Source of the DNA: Thermothielavioides terrestris NRRL 8126
Taxonomy: Eukaryota > Ascomycota > Sordariomycetes > Sordariales > Chaetomiaceae
Assembly (NCBI RefSeq): GCF_000226115.1
Contig: NC_016460.1
Coordinates: 2,480,001 to 2,544,000, forward strand
Direction of reading: 5' to 3'
Length of the DNA: 64,000 nt
Both the position numbers and the translations under genes were made by a program. The notes under the pieces are model-generated. The model was not told where the DNA came from, made no database searches, and saw only the letters and a list, made by a program, of their open reading frames with translations. Of this stretch, positions 23,107 to 34,362 are shown in pieces; position 1 is the first letter of the stretch, and every line of letters begins with the position of its first letter.

Positions 23107-23917
23107 TCATCGTCCCCATCGGTCGCTTTCTTGAGGCTCGTCAGGGTCTATATAACCCCTTCTCCACTCTCCTTCCGGTATCCCCCCACTCCCCCTCCCA
23201 AACGGACCGTCCCGGTCACGATATCTCCCGCCGCCATAACCCCTTGAACCGCCTCTTCCGAACGCCCTCCCGCGTGCAGCCCCCGGCGGCCCATAGTCCC
23301 TGTGCCTCGCTGGGGGAGGCGGTGGCGGAGCACCCATGAGACCCGTCGCCTCCCCGACGCCAGCCCCGCGGCCCATCCTCGCGCTGCTCGCTGGGGTCAC
23401 GTCGCCGGTGAGCTCGTCGGGCGGCAAAATGGCGCAGCTGATGTAGTCTCCGGTCATGAACCTGGCATCCGCCAGCGTCTTGGCGCCGTCGCCCTCGCCA
23501 GGCTCGTCCGCCGGCACCCCCTCATCGGGACCGGCGCCGGGCCCTCCAGCGCCTAATACGACGCTTCCCAGGTCCTTGACAACGTAGCGTGGTGGACGGT
23601 CCATCCTGTCACGCGTGTCGGCGTAGATGAGACGGAAGGCAAGGCGCGTGCCGACCGCGGGGTCCGGAAGGATCCGGGGTGAGGCATCCACCATGTGGTG
23701 AGAGAGCTCGGTGAGCGTGCAGTTCTTCCATGTGTGGATGGAGAGGTGTGGGGGAAGCGATGGCGTGTTGAATTCATCTGGTCTGGCAGGGTAAGCAACC
23801 GTCGAGCCCACGGCGAGCATAAAGGAGTCGCGTGTACCTGTGGAATGCGCCTGTCCTGTAAAAGAGCTTCACGAGGAACGGCGGCGACTCGTCCCGCCTC
23901 AGCTCAGCCGTGCTCAT
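23107..23917 (-). CDS. SAP18 family protein (Sin3-associated polypeptide p18)
   Basis: Two exons, 23917-23838 and 23782-23107, joined by a 55-bp intron (donor GTACAC, acceptor CCAG) give about 251 residues. Residues 10-130 form the SAP18 ubiquitin-like domain: PPFLVKLFYRTGAFHRPDEF, then LSIHTWKNCTLTELSHHMVD, then RLAFRLIYAD and a conserved GDYISCAILP near the end. SAP18 acts in the nucleus, in Sin3-HDAC corepressor and in ASAP/exon-junction-associated complexes. The C-terminal 80 residues are rich in Arg, Gly, Tyr and Pro and resemble an RNA-binding RGG-type tail. An in-frame ATG exists 24 codons upstream (23989), but the chosen Met begins the conserved part. It is divergent from PRP18, 520 bp away. 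Confidence 0.9.
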
Positions 23918-24437
23918 GGCGATAACATCTACTATGGTAATTGGTTGGTAAAGGGGGTCAATGTGGATGAAATAAGCCCGGATGCTCAAATCTTAGAGAG
24001 CGCGAGATCCACCAGATGTCTCTGGAAATTCAAGAACTGAAGTTGAACTGTTGTGTAAAAGACAAGGCTGGCCTGGCCGAGCAGTTCGAAGTCGCGAACT
24101 GCCACGAGCATGGGTTGCCGCGTCTGTCTCGAGCACCTATCCTGCGCATCAGCCGGCCCACAGCACTCCCGTTGTGCAGGACCCGGGGTTGGTTGTTAGT
24201 GACTGGGCTGCGGCTCCAGCCGCATTTTAGCGGGCCCCTCCCGCCCAGCTTCCAGAACACCGTCGGCCGCCACGCCTTTCTAAACCCGCCCGATTCCTTT
24301 CCATCGATCAAACACCGCCCAAGAACGTCATCAATCAACCAACTACCTGTCGTACCCAGCCTAAGATACTCCGCTAACCTATTCGACTTGCAAACCCCGT
24401 CCCATCGAGCAAACCCGCGCCCGCAAAAGGAATAAAA
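23918..24437. promoter_or_regulatory. Divergent promoter region SAP18-PRP18
   Basis: These 520 bp separate two divergent genes whose products are both linked to pre-mRNA processing. Before the PRP18 ATG, from about 24280, the plus strand is C-rich and A/C-rich, as in many fungal leaders. No specific binding site can be named. Confidence 0.5.
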
Positions 24438-25616
24438 ATGGATTTCGCCTCGCTCATGTCCAAAGAAATCGCCAAAGCAAAAGGCGCCTCTCCTCCCACC
24501 ACCACCACCGCCTCCCCCTCACCGACCCCGGCTGCCCCCACCGCCCCGCCGAAATACATCTCCCGGCGCGAAGCCGAGGCCGCGCGGGAGGCGGCCTACC
24601 TAGCGGAGCAGAAGGCGCGGGAGGAGGAGCGGGCGGCGCGGGCGGCGGAGAAGCGGCGGCGGGAGGAGGAGGCGGCGCAGGAGGCGCGCGCGCGCGAGGA
24701 GAAGCGGCGGCGGCTGGCGGAGGAGAGCCGGGCGCGGCGCGCGGCGCGGGAGGCGGCCGAGGAGCGGGCGCGGCGGAAGAGGTTGGGTCTGCCGGAGGTG
24801 CCGCCCTCCGCGCCGCCCGCGGCGGATGGGGAGGGGCGCGGCCGGGGGCAGAGTGCCGACGAGGAGGAGGAGGGGGAGGAGGATTTTGTTGGTGGTGTTG
24901 GTGGTGGTGAAGGGCACGATGGGGATATTCCGGAGGCGGAGCTGGTCGCCAAGTTGAGGCAGTTGGGCGAGCCGGCGGTGCTGTTTGGTGAGAGCCACGC
25001 GGCGAGGGTGAGACGGTACCGGCGCGCGGCCAGGGGCGGGGCGGCCGCCGCGGCGGGCCCGATCCCGACGTCGTTAGCGCCGGTCGAGGAGAAGGACATG
25101 AAGGTGCCTGACAAGCTGCCGCCTGCGTCGGACAAGAAGGCGCGGCGGTACCTCTTCCGGCAGCTGGCGTCGTACTTCAACATGGTGCTGCGCGAATGGG
25201 AGGCGGCGCTGGCGCGGGAGAACAACGCGGACACGTTCGCCGGCCAGGCGGCGCAGCGCGCCATGGTATCGAGCAAGGAGACGATGAGGCCCCTGTTCCG
25301 TAAGTTTGAGCAGGGGGACTTGGACGAGAGCATCCTCGAGGCCATCGTCGAGATCGTCAAGGCGGCGCAGGAGCGGCGCTACGTCGATGCCAATGATGGG
25401 TACCTGCGCTTGAGCATCGGCAAGGCGGCGTGGCCTATTGGTGTCACCATGGTGGGCATCCACGAGCGCAGCGCCCGCGAGAAGCTTCATGACGGCGAGC
25501 GGGGCCACATCATGGGCAGCGAGGTCACGCGCAAGTACCTGCAGAGCATCAAGCGGTGCTTGACTTTTGCCCAGGTCCGCTGGCCGCCCGAGGATGTGCG
25601 GCAGTTGATGGGCTGA
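24438..25616 (+). CDS. prp18: Pre-mRNA-splicing factor PRP18
   Basis: Intronless frame of 392 residues. Prp18 acts in the second step of splicing with U5 snRNP and Slu7. Order: an N-terminal Pro/Thr-rich stretch (15-40), a long charged Ala/Arg/Glu helix with coiled-coil character (44-115), an acidic Gly-rich linker, and the small PRP4/PRP18 splicing-factor motif (EAELVAKLRQLGEPAVLFGE, about 165-185). The helical PRP18 domain follows from about 235 to the end, with the conserved loop containing YLRLSIGKAAWPIGVTMVGIH near 325-350. Length and domain order are normal for the family. A strong ATG context (AAAATGG) supports the start. Confidence 0.95.
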   Translation: MDFASLMSKEIAKAKGASPPTTTTASPSPTPAAPTAPPKYISRREAEAAREAAYLAEQKAREEERAARAAEKRRREEEAAQEARAREEKRRRLAEESRARRAAREAAEERARRKRLGLPEVPPSAPPAADGEGRGRGQSADEEEEGEEDFVGGVGGGEGHDGDIPEAELVAKLRQLGEPAVLFGESHAARVRRYRRAARGGAAAAAGPIPTSLAPVEEKDMKVPDKLPPASDKKARRYLFRQLASYFNMVLREWEAALARENNADTFAGQAAQRAMVSSKETMRPLFRKFEQGDLDESILEAIVEIVKAAQERRYVDANDGYLRLSIGKAAWPIGVTMVGIHERSAREKLHDGERGHIMGSEVTRKYLQSIKRCLTFAQVRWPPEDVRQLMG

Positions 25617-25994
25617 GGGCTGAGACGCGAGAACCGGAAGAGCAAAACCTACGTAGTTACACTATGATACCCATCAAATAGCGGCTTTATTTCTCGAACT
25701 CGGCACTTGCAAGGCCTTCGGCACCGAATGCTTACTCTTGACCTGTTCCAAAGGCATAGCCGCTTCATAATCGTGTCTCATCGTCTTAGGTACTTGGTCA
25801 CCTCGGCCGGATCACATGCGTCTGTGCACCTAGGCATCTTCATTCATTACCTCCGCCCTTCCCATGACCCAACCAATAACCACCGGATCTGTCTGTATGC
25901 CGCCAAAGCGCCTTCTGCCCTTCTCCGCAATGCAATGCCAAGGGAGTGATTCAAGCCAGTCTCGTCACCACCATCCCACCGGTCAGCGGCTGTC
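25617..25994. other. Convergent intergenic region PRP18-CSN1
   Basis: These 378 bp hold the 3' ends of the two converging genes. No other feature is seen. Confidence 0.5.
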
Positions 25995-27629
25995 TCAACT
26001 CAGCGTTTCCTCCATCAGCAAGTCGCTTTGGCTGGCGAAGCCGTGGGGCCCTAGCTTTTTGCTGCCTTTAAGCTCAAGATCCGCCGCGGCAAGTCCCATC
26101 CTCCGGAGACGATCGAGCGCCTGCTTCTCGTAATTCTCTGCGGCCTGGAGCACCGAATCCTGCATCTGCGCTCTGGGATTGGCAGACCGGGTCGTAACGA
26201 GCTGGAGAAGGGATCAGTCATGTCTCCGAGCTATAAACCGGCGGCGCCCGTCTCCCTTACCTTGTCGATGGTGTCAATCCGAGCCGCGAGTGCGCCGGAC
26301 CGAATCATGTCGGCCAGCAGGTCTTCGATGGGCTGTTCAGCGCCGCCGAAGGCTTTGCTCATGGTGTCCAAGCTGACGCAGGAGAAGGGGATCAGGTACT
26401 GGGTGATGCATTTGCTCCGGATTTGCGAGTAGATGTTCCCGACGTGCTTTTGGAGGTAGAGATCGAGGAGATAGTCCGGCCGGTAGGACTCGAGAGTGGC
26501 GATACAGGCCGAGTACCTGCCGGCGACAAACTGCGCAACGGCACGCCTAATGTGCGGCGCATGCTCCAGGAGGGCTCGGAACCGCGTGTTATCGAGCACG
26601 CAGGTCTGCAACTCGTCCCGGTCCATGGATGCCAGAGCAAGAAGGCCGCCATAGACGGCGACATCGCTTTGGCTGGCGAGCTCGTTGTAGCTCGAACCCG
26701 AGACGCCGGAGTCGACGGCGAGAAAGCTGAGTGCTGCCTCCTTGTACTTCTCCTGTCCGAGGAGGGCGATTCCCTGCGCGACCTCGAGGTAGGATTGGAC
26801 GGCCTTCTCTTCCTCCCCGCGATGAGCAGCCCCCAACTTGCTGAGGTGGGCGCTGACCATGCCCCATTCGCGCCGCTGTATAGAGACCCGGACTAGGTGC
26901 TTTCCCACGTCAACTAACTGCTTTGTGGTGCTCACGTCAGGCCTCATCTTGGCGTATGTCTCGGATGCCGCATTGAGGTCGCCGATGCTTTCAAGGTGCT
27001 TGCCGAGGTCTTCATTGCCCATCTGTGCAAGGTCGCAGTAGCCTGTCGTCAGCGAAGCGTCACACTCCTCAGGCATGGGCGAGACGAACCCTGATACTCT
27101 CTTTAATCAGGTTATTCTTGTATCCCTTCAGTTCGGTCAACAGCCGAGTGGTCTCCATGTGGTTGGCCATCTCCTGGGCTTCGAGCCACGCCTGATCAAG
27201 GGTCGCTAGTGGCTCCGACGGCGCCGCAATGCGCAGACACTCGACCGCTTCCCTGTATCTCTGCGTATCTTTGCCCCGCTTGGCTTCGGCGACGGCTGCC
27301 TTCAAGGCATCGACGCACAACGGCACCGAGCTGCGTCCGATGAGGAACAGGCGGTCGAACCGGGTGCGACCTGCGCCGGGATCAGCAAACAAGCTCCGCA
27401 AAGCGAGACTGCAGTCTCACCTTTGTAGTTTTGGATGTAAAGATCGAGGTCGAATCTCGGTGGATCTGCGCGTCAGAACCTGGGGTCAGTTGCTCGTTGC
27501 AGACTGGTTTGGCGTTGGGAGCAATGGCGCGGTTAGGCGGGGCGCCAAATCGCCAATTCACCAACCTCTGACAATGACACCAACTTGGTTCTCCATGAGA
27601 GTGAAGAAATTAAGCAGGGGATCTGCCAT
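25995..27629 (-). CDS. csn1: COP9 signalosome complex subunit 1 (CSN1)
   Basis: Five exons, 27629-27566, 27465-27421, 27370-27090, 27022-26261 and 26201-25995, give about 452 residues with all phases matching. CSN1 is a scaffold subunit of the COP9 signalosome, the cullin deneddylase. The N-terminus reads FDLDLYIQNYKGRTRFDRL, the CSN1/Rpn7 entry motif. Next come TPR-like helices including LLTELKGYKNNLIKESIR joined to MGNEDLGKHLESIGDLN across intron 3. The Rpn7/PCI region contains RPDYLLDLYLQKHVGNIYSQIRSK split across the winged-helix PCI fold (about 290-400). The last exon gives a coiled C-terminus. Reading on without splicing after ESIR reaches a stop after six codons, so the intron at 27089-27023 is required. 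Confidence 0.93.
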
Positions 27630-30332
27630 TTTGTCCTTTGTCAAGTAAGTCGATGCGCGTTGTGCTGTACGAGGCTGCGAACTGGGGAAGCTTGATAAGG
27701 CTGAAAGACCACATGGGAGGTCATGGCAGAGGCAGGTAGCCAGCTGGATGCTGGGGTAACGAAGGTACCGCTGTGTTCCGCACACAGAAGTCAAGAGTGG
27801 GGCTACAGCATTTCTCCCTCATCCAGTCTGCAAACCACCAGCATTTGGCCGACAGAGCAGTACATCACCCTGACCACCCACATCCCTTGGAGGATGTGTA
27901 GGGCAGTGCTCGCAGTTTTCGGCACGCGGTGGCAATGACACGGGCGTCAATCCGCTCAGACGGCTCTCTCGCGTACTCTTGGACACGGCGAGGCTGGGAT
28001 CAAAGACGATGCTCCCGCATGGATTTCAGCCGATCGGTTTCCAAGGTTCCCCTTGCACAAGCTTCTGAACGGAAAGTTCGGAGCACCCGCAAGATCGACC
28101 CAATGTGCAATACTGTGTGAACTGTGCAAGGCTGACCGACCCCGGCCAGCCACAGGAGAGGTGAGATCCACGCCGTCGGATCTGTCTCGGTGTTTCTGTT
28201 CGGTGCACCACGAAAGCCGCACTGGGGCGGCAGACGGGCAAGTCACCCCGCTTCAAAAAGCCGGGCCCAACCTCCGGAATCTCCAATCTGGAAGCAAGCT
28301 GCTATATATACTACATATGTATGAACACTGCAGGGGGCGACAACCGTCAAAAATGATTTGAGGAATACGTTCACTAACCGAGCGCGAATCGGATTTCCGA
28401 AGGGATCACAACCTTTTGCTGTCTATCCAGGACCATCCCCAGGGGGACACAACAGTGCTACACCACCATACTACCGTGGTCTCTTGGACCTCTCGGAAGG
28501 ATCTAGCGTTAACTGTTAATTGGCTGCTTTTTTAAGAGCAAGATGTTAGTGTACATAGTGCACACACTCTTCTCTTGGCGTTTTGCTACGGGTATCATTG
28601 TGAATTTCCTTGATTACGCTTCCCTATTCTTCTTTCTCTCTTTATCCCACTTCCGCCTTGGCTTTTTCTCTTGTTCTCTGGTCTGACCTAAGGCAAAGCA
28701 AGCATTATATGGCTTGCGGTAAGCCTACGTTCAGTACTAAAATGGGCAAAGAGCATCTCTGGTATGTACAATGTCTACAGGGCAAGTGGGCAAGCCCCTG
28801 AGCAGAGACCAGGAAAAAAAAAGTCGGCTCTCGGACCCCATCCATCTCCGTTGGTTGGAAGGTAACGTAAGTTAGTTATCCCGTAACTTACTGTGTGTGT
28901 ACTGTACACTATGGACCACAAATACAAAATGAACTGATTTTGGACCCTTGCCATGCTTGGCTGGGGTTAGCGGGCGCCAAGAGATGTGCATTGACGTAGG
29001 CCAAGCCCTCTAGCGCCGTCTTGCGCTGCAGTGGCTTCCCCACCCTTTCGAGATCCCCAATGCGAGTTTCCCATGGCTCACTGCACGCCCTGCACACTTT
29101 AAATGCGGTTTGTCAACAAATTGCTGGGCCGCTGCGGGTTGCTGCTGGAAATATTCCGTATTCAACGCAATGTCGCCCCAGTACGGAATAGTGTTACACC
29201 AAACAGGACTGTACGCATTCCCGGTTTCGACTACTCGCCTACTTGGACCCGTTGGCGCTTCCAATGCGGGTTCCACTGTGCCTACCACGGTTCCCCGCTC
29301 CTTCACAAGAGGCCACTTTGCTCGGTTGAGCCCTCCCATGATGCGCTCTGCACGGTGTTCTGCACGGCGGGCCCACAGGATGCCCCCAGCACTGTCCGCC
29401 GGGGTGACCATCAGCGGGAATTCTGCATGTTCCATTGAATGCGCCATTCCTGTTCCTCGCGCTCCACCTCCCGGCCCGGGAATATAGCCGGGGACCGGCG
29501 CCCGTGACGCTGGACACTGGACGCTGGGGCTTGCACGAGTCAGAACCAACAGACTGCGCGGGTGGGCTCGCAAGGTCCCTGAGGCTCGTCGCCTGCAGCA
29601 GAATACGCATGGAAGGTCCAAGGACGCCTGAGCCTGGGAAGCGAAGGTGCAGAATACCCGAGTCTGCCAATGCCGAACTGCTGTTCAGTTTGAAATGCCA
29701 CATTTTCCCGCCCATGCCGCCGTAACTGGGAACCACCCTTGTGCAGTCCGACCGCATCAACGAGGCCCCAAAGGCACCAGGATTAGTGTAACTAGTGTAC
29801 ACTATAATGGGAGGCAACCGAGTCGGCCCCGGTCGGGGTTTCAAGGTTGTCCCCATCCGCCGCCGTGGGCTCGCGCGGCATCCATGCGTCATGTAGCTGG
29901 CAAGTGCAGCAGGGTCGGATCCCACAGTCGCGGAGCCCGGGGCTCCTCCGAGGAGCGAGGAGTTACAACGCAGCGAAGTAACGAATGATTCGCAACCGAA
30001 CCCCAGCGCAAGGCTCGCCGATAGGCGTATACACACGCTAACTGTACATACAAGCCGGACAGTAACTTGTGGAGGTAGCTTCTCCACAAGTTCCAACCCT
30101 TCTTCCACAGCAGCCGACCCAACCACAGCGCGGTGATTGCTGGGCTTGTCGACTCCCGTCCCAACTGGAGCTGCGCTGCTGTCTGTTTTACCGTTCTATC
30201 ACCCAGAAACGCCTCCTCGTATTCAGCTTGGGCCCGCGTGCTGGACCGAGTAAACCTCAAACCCGTTCCTTTCTACCATGATAGCTCTCTTCTGATCACT
30301 TGCCTTTTTCGAGCTATCTATATCATTATTTA
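27630..30332. other. 2.7-kb gene-poor intergenic region
   Basis: It lies between the divergent CSN1 and Zn2Cys6 regulator genes. It contains an inverted repeat GTAAGTTA/TAACTTAC at 28867-28891 and a strong hairpin at 30064-30092. It also has GTACTGTAC-type palindromic strings near 28900. The longest open frame, 295 codons on the minus strand (29239-30126), has no domain and unusual composition and is not accepted as a gene. No RNA gene is recognised. Confidence 0.45.
30064..30092. repeat. Perfect 11-bp inverted repeat (hairpin)
   Basis: Arms AACTTGTGGAG (30064-30074) and CTCCACAAGTT (30082-30092) are perfectly complementary around a 7-base loop. It sits about 920 bp upstream of the Zn2Cys6 gene. 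No run of T follows on either strand, so it is not a simple terminator-like element. Confidence 0.8.
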
Positions 30333-31014
30333 GTTAGTCCCCGTTCTCTCTTCATCCACGCCCATTTCGCCTTGCGATCGCCCCCGCCCCCCGAGTCGGC
30401 GCCGGCGCCTCCGCCCCCCTTCCCCTTCCCCTCCCCCTCCCCGGCCGCTCGCTCACCGGCCCGCCGAAGGGTCCTTGCCGACGGCGGGACCCACCATCTG
30501 CAGAGAGACTGGGATTCTCGGACAGTTTGTACTGTGTACTTCTGTCGCGTTCTCACCTCTGGCTGCCCTTCTGCGAGTTCGCCCGCGTTGCACCGCTACC
30601 TTCTTCCCTGCTTGCCCACCGCTCGGGTGCCATCCTAGCGCTTCCAAGCGGAGCCGGCCCCGGGGGGTACTGGCTCTCGGGGTCCCTCAGGACAGGGTGT
30701 CGACTCGAACGGGAAAAGGTCATTGCTCCGTAAAATCACCCCCTCCCCATCTTGGGAACCGAGGGCCTGCCGTGGATTGCGCGCCCGAGTTTGGAAGTTA
30801 CCATATCTCTCCAGCCGCGGTCCGGCTCTCACCCTGACGACCGAACCTCACGGGGCTTCTGGCTGCTGCGTGCTTGATGCTTCCTCATCGCCAGAGATGC
30901 GAGCAAGGACCTGACATCAAACTTGGGTGAGATCGGGCATCAACAAATCTGCACGGAGGCGAAGCCAGAGGTCCCTCCGTGATAACCCCACCTATTTACG
31001 CCCGGCGCACAGCC
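30333..31014 (+). promoter_or_regulatory. CT-rich leader/promoter of the Zn2Cys6 regulator
   Basis: From about 30338 to 30450 the plus strand is strongly pyrimidine-rich, with long C and CCTTCC runs. This is a common feature around transcription starts of highly regulated filamentous-fungal genes. The stretch to the ATG at 31015 contains several short upstream ATGs. The transcription start is inferred, not seen. Confidence 0.4.
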
Positions 31015-34000
31015 ATGCCGGACCCGGTTGCTGAGGGCAGCCCTGCCCGCCCCGGCCGGCCTTCCTCGCGGCCGCCGCCTGGTCGTCGAGCCAGCAGCAC
31101 GACGAGGACGGCCGCCGTTGCGCCCAAGACCAGTGGGTCCGGCACGACGCCTGATATGTCCGACGACGAGTCCGCCGACGTGTCCCAGGACGAGCTTGCC
31201 TTGCGGTCCGAGAGCGCCAGATCACCGGCGCGAGCCTCCGTCAAGCCCGAGTCCGAGGATGCTTCCGGGGTGCAGGACAGGTCGGCCCACGCGCCGAGCA
31301 TGCCCCTGCAGAAACGTCGCAGGGTGACGAGGGCGTGCGACGAGTGCCGCCGGAAGAAGATCAAATGCGACGGCCATCAGCCCTGTACCCACTGCTCTGT
31401 GTACAGCTATGGTAACGCAGGCCTCCTTCTCCCCCCGCCACCCTTCCCCCCTACCCCTGCTTCCGTCCCGCTGACCGGTCCGCAGAGTGCACGTACGACA
31501 AACCGTCCAACCGGCGCAGGAACCCCGCACCTCAGTACATCGAAGCGCTGGAAGCGAGGCTGCAGCGCGCCGAGGCTCTGCTGCGCAAGTTCATGCCCGA
31601 TGTTGACCTCACAGACCCCGGCCTGGATCCGGCAGTCCAACAAGAGTTCCGCAACAGGGAGAAGGCGAGAGCGCGAGCCGCGGAGCTCAGGAAAGAAGCA
31701 GCAAAAGAGCAGCAGGATGACAGCCGAGACGCCCAGATCATGTCCATGATCGAGTCGATCGGCCAGCTCGACCTCAAGGAAAGCGGCGAATGGGACTTCC
31801 ACGGCGGCTCGTCCGGTGCCGTCTTCCTTCGTCGCATGAAGGAGCACTTCCAGGCTTTGCTTGGGAACGAATACCGCATCCCTTTCCTGCCCCGGCCGGC
31901 ACTGCCGCCTGGCCTCTTCAGCCTCGACTCGCCAAGGTCGACGCCCGGCTCTCCCTGGCATTCCCCAAGTGTCTCAACCATCTACAATCTCCCGCCCCTC
32001 GACAGGGTCCGCACCCTCTGCTACTACTCGCTGGATTGCGCCACGTGCCTTCTCCGGGTCGTGCATCGGCCCACCTTCTACGAGATGCTCGACAAGCTAT
32101 ACGCGACGCCGCAAGAGTCGTGGGGCCATGAGGACCACAGGTTCTTGGGTCTGCTGTACTCGGTTCTGGCTCTCGGCTGCGTCTACAACGTCTCGCAAGA
32201 CCACGTATCGGAGGCCCCTGTGACCTACAAGTCGGCTGTAGAAGAAGGGTGAGCCCTCGCGCGCCGCAATCCTTTGTTCGCCGTTCTGACCCTCGTCTCC
32301 AGAGTCAAGTACTACACTTCTGCGCGGCTGATTCTGCAGGACGTTGCCGAATGCCGAGACATGACTTCGCTCCAGGGGCTTGTATACATGATTCTGTTTC
32401 TGCAGGCCACTTCCAATATCAGCGACTGCTACGCCTTCCTCGGAATTGCCCTGAGGTCATGTTTGCGGATGGGACTGCATCGGCACCTCCCCCACGACAG
32501 GATAACCCCGATCGAGGACGAAACGAGGCGGCGGGTCTTCCACGTCATCCGGCAAATGGACTTCTACGTGTCTGCCATTCTCGGGTTCCCCCTCCTGCTC
32601 CACGACGAGGATGTGGACCAGCCCCTGCCGACCGAGGTGGATGACGAGTACATCACCAAGGAGACGATCCGGATGCCGCCGCCAGGCACTCCATCCTTCT
32701 TCCAGGCTTTCAATGCGCACAACAGCCTCATGAGAATACTTGCTAGGGTGGTCAAGGATATATACCCGATGAGGGCAGTCGAGGACGGCGCCGCGGGCGA
32801 GGAATCGAATGCCACCTTCATGATCAACTATTCTCGCATCCAGGCTATCGAGGGCGAGCTGCAAGAGTGGCAATCGCGGCTTCCCGACTACTGGCGGCCG
32901 AGTAATGACGGCCCAATCGAAGTGATTCGGTAATTATGGCCTTGCGCTCCAGCCTGTTGCTTCTCGTGCTAACTGAAGGCCGCTCGCGCAGGGTTCGCAC
33001 GCTCCTCCGGTTTGGATACGCCCATGTCCAGATGATGCTCTATAGGCCGTTCCTTCACTACATTTCTCCGCGCCTGTCGGCCGGCAAGACGGTCGAAGAC
33101 CGATGCTATAACTGCGCGGCTGCGGGCATCACCGTCTCCCGCAACATCGTCCACATCGGGATCGAGATCCAGAAGCAGGCGGTGCTCATCGGCCCCTACT
33201 GGTTCATCCTGTATACTGAATTCTTTGCCATCCTATCCCTCATCTTCTTCGTCCTGGAGAACCCGGACAAACCGGGATCGGCCGAGATACTGGCGGACGC
33301 GCAGGCAGGGAGGGACGTCATCGCAACTCTCGCGCAGCGCAGCTTGGCGGCCGACCGAATTACCAGCGCCCTCAACGTGAGTTTCTGTCAATTTACATGC
33401 CCGGTTCACATTGACCATGGCACTGACAAGGTATGCAGCCACTTTTTGAGCAGCTCCCCGAGCGGATGAGGAAAGCATCGGCACGCCCAACACCCACGAA
33501 GAAGCGCTCGGCCCCGGTTCCGTCTGCCGCTCACGGAGCCAGGGCAGGAAGTGCGTCGTTACCAAGCCGTCCAGGCCTGCCGGACGGTCTGCCCCAACGT
33601 AGGTCAGAGGAGATGGTCCGTCCGCCGATCGGACTGCTGCGGCGGGAGGCGCGGGCACCCCCTCAGAGGACAGCATCTTTCGACACGATTGGGTTTTCGC
33701 ACGGCAGCGGTGGCCTCGCAGCGCAGCACTTCACGAACTTGCAGGACATCCTGCCGATGAGCATGTCGATGCCAGGGCCCAGTTCTGAGCCCAGCAGCAC
33801 CCACGGAGCAATCCACCAGCACACGCAAGCATTCCAACAGGGACATCCCGCAGGCGGTCCGGTTGGCTCGTTATACAAGATGGACGCGATGATGTTCCCC
33901 TCAGAGGACCCCTTCGCCTACCCGAGCCAGCCGGTCATAGACCCTGGCAGCCGCCCGCAGGGCAGCCAGACGTCGCAGTCCAGTGCCGGCCAGTCCCACG

Positions 34001-34362
34001 ATGCGATGCAGTTTTACATACCGAACATGTACGAGGGGATCGAAGGACCGCTCCTGGACCCCATCCCCTCGTATCTCATGCAGCCAGGCCAGGCGCAGGC
34101 GCAGGCGCAGCACGGACTGAACCCAGCAGCCCAGTTGTTCAACTCTCCTCCCAACATGCTCGGATTGCAATCTGACCACGGCAGCCACAGCCACCAACAG
34201 GCGCAGCATCCGCACCGGCAGATGGCGCAGCACCAACACCAACATCCGCAGCACCCGCACCAGCACCAGCAACACCAGGGGGGGATGGTGGACGACATGC
34301 TGACAGACCCCAACTTCCTGGGCGACTGGAATGACATGCTGGGCAATACCAGCTATCGGTAG
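31015..34362 (+). CDS. Zn2Cys6 transcription factor with fungal-specific TF domain (FarA/Ctf1- or CLR-1-like)
   Basis: Five exons, 31015-31411, 31486-32248, 32303-32929, 32992-33376 and 33439-34362, give about 1031 residues. The binuclear zinc cluster is complete: Cys 108, 111, 118, 124, 127 and 134, with intron 1 between the fifth and sixth Cys. A leucine-rich coiled linker follows (IEALEARLQRAEALLRKF), then the fungal_trans middle homology region at about 290-600, including LGIALRSCLRMGLHRHLP and ETRRRVFHVIRQMD. The C-terminus is disordered and rich in Gln, His and Pro, with an acidic end typical of an activation domain. The cluster and the following SNRRRNPAPQYIEALE stretch fit the group that includes fatty-acid/cutinase regulators FarA/Ctf1 and the cellulase regulator CLR-1; I cannot decide between them. 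It is probably a nuclear DNA-binding activator of carbon-source genes. Confidence 0.9.

Noticed and set aside
29239..30126. 295-codon minus-strand open frame
   Set aside because: No recognisable domain, many Ser/Arg/Gly/Cys residues typical of random GC-rich frames, an internal perfect hairpin, and overlapping frames on the other strand.
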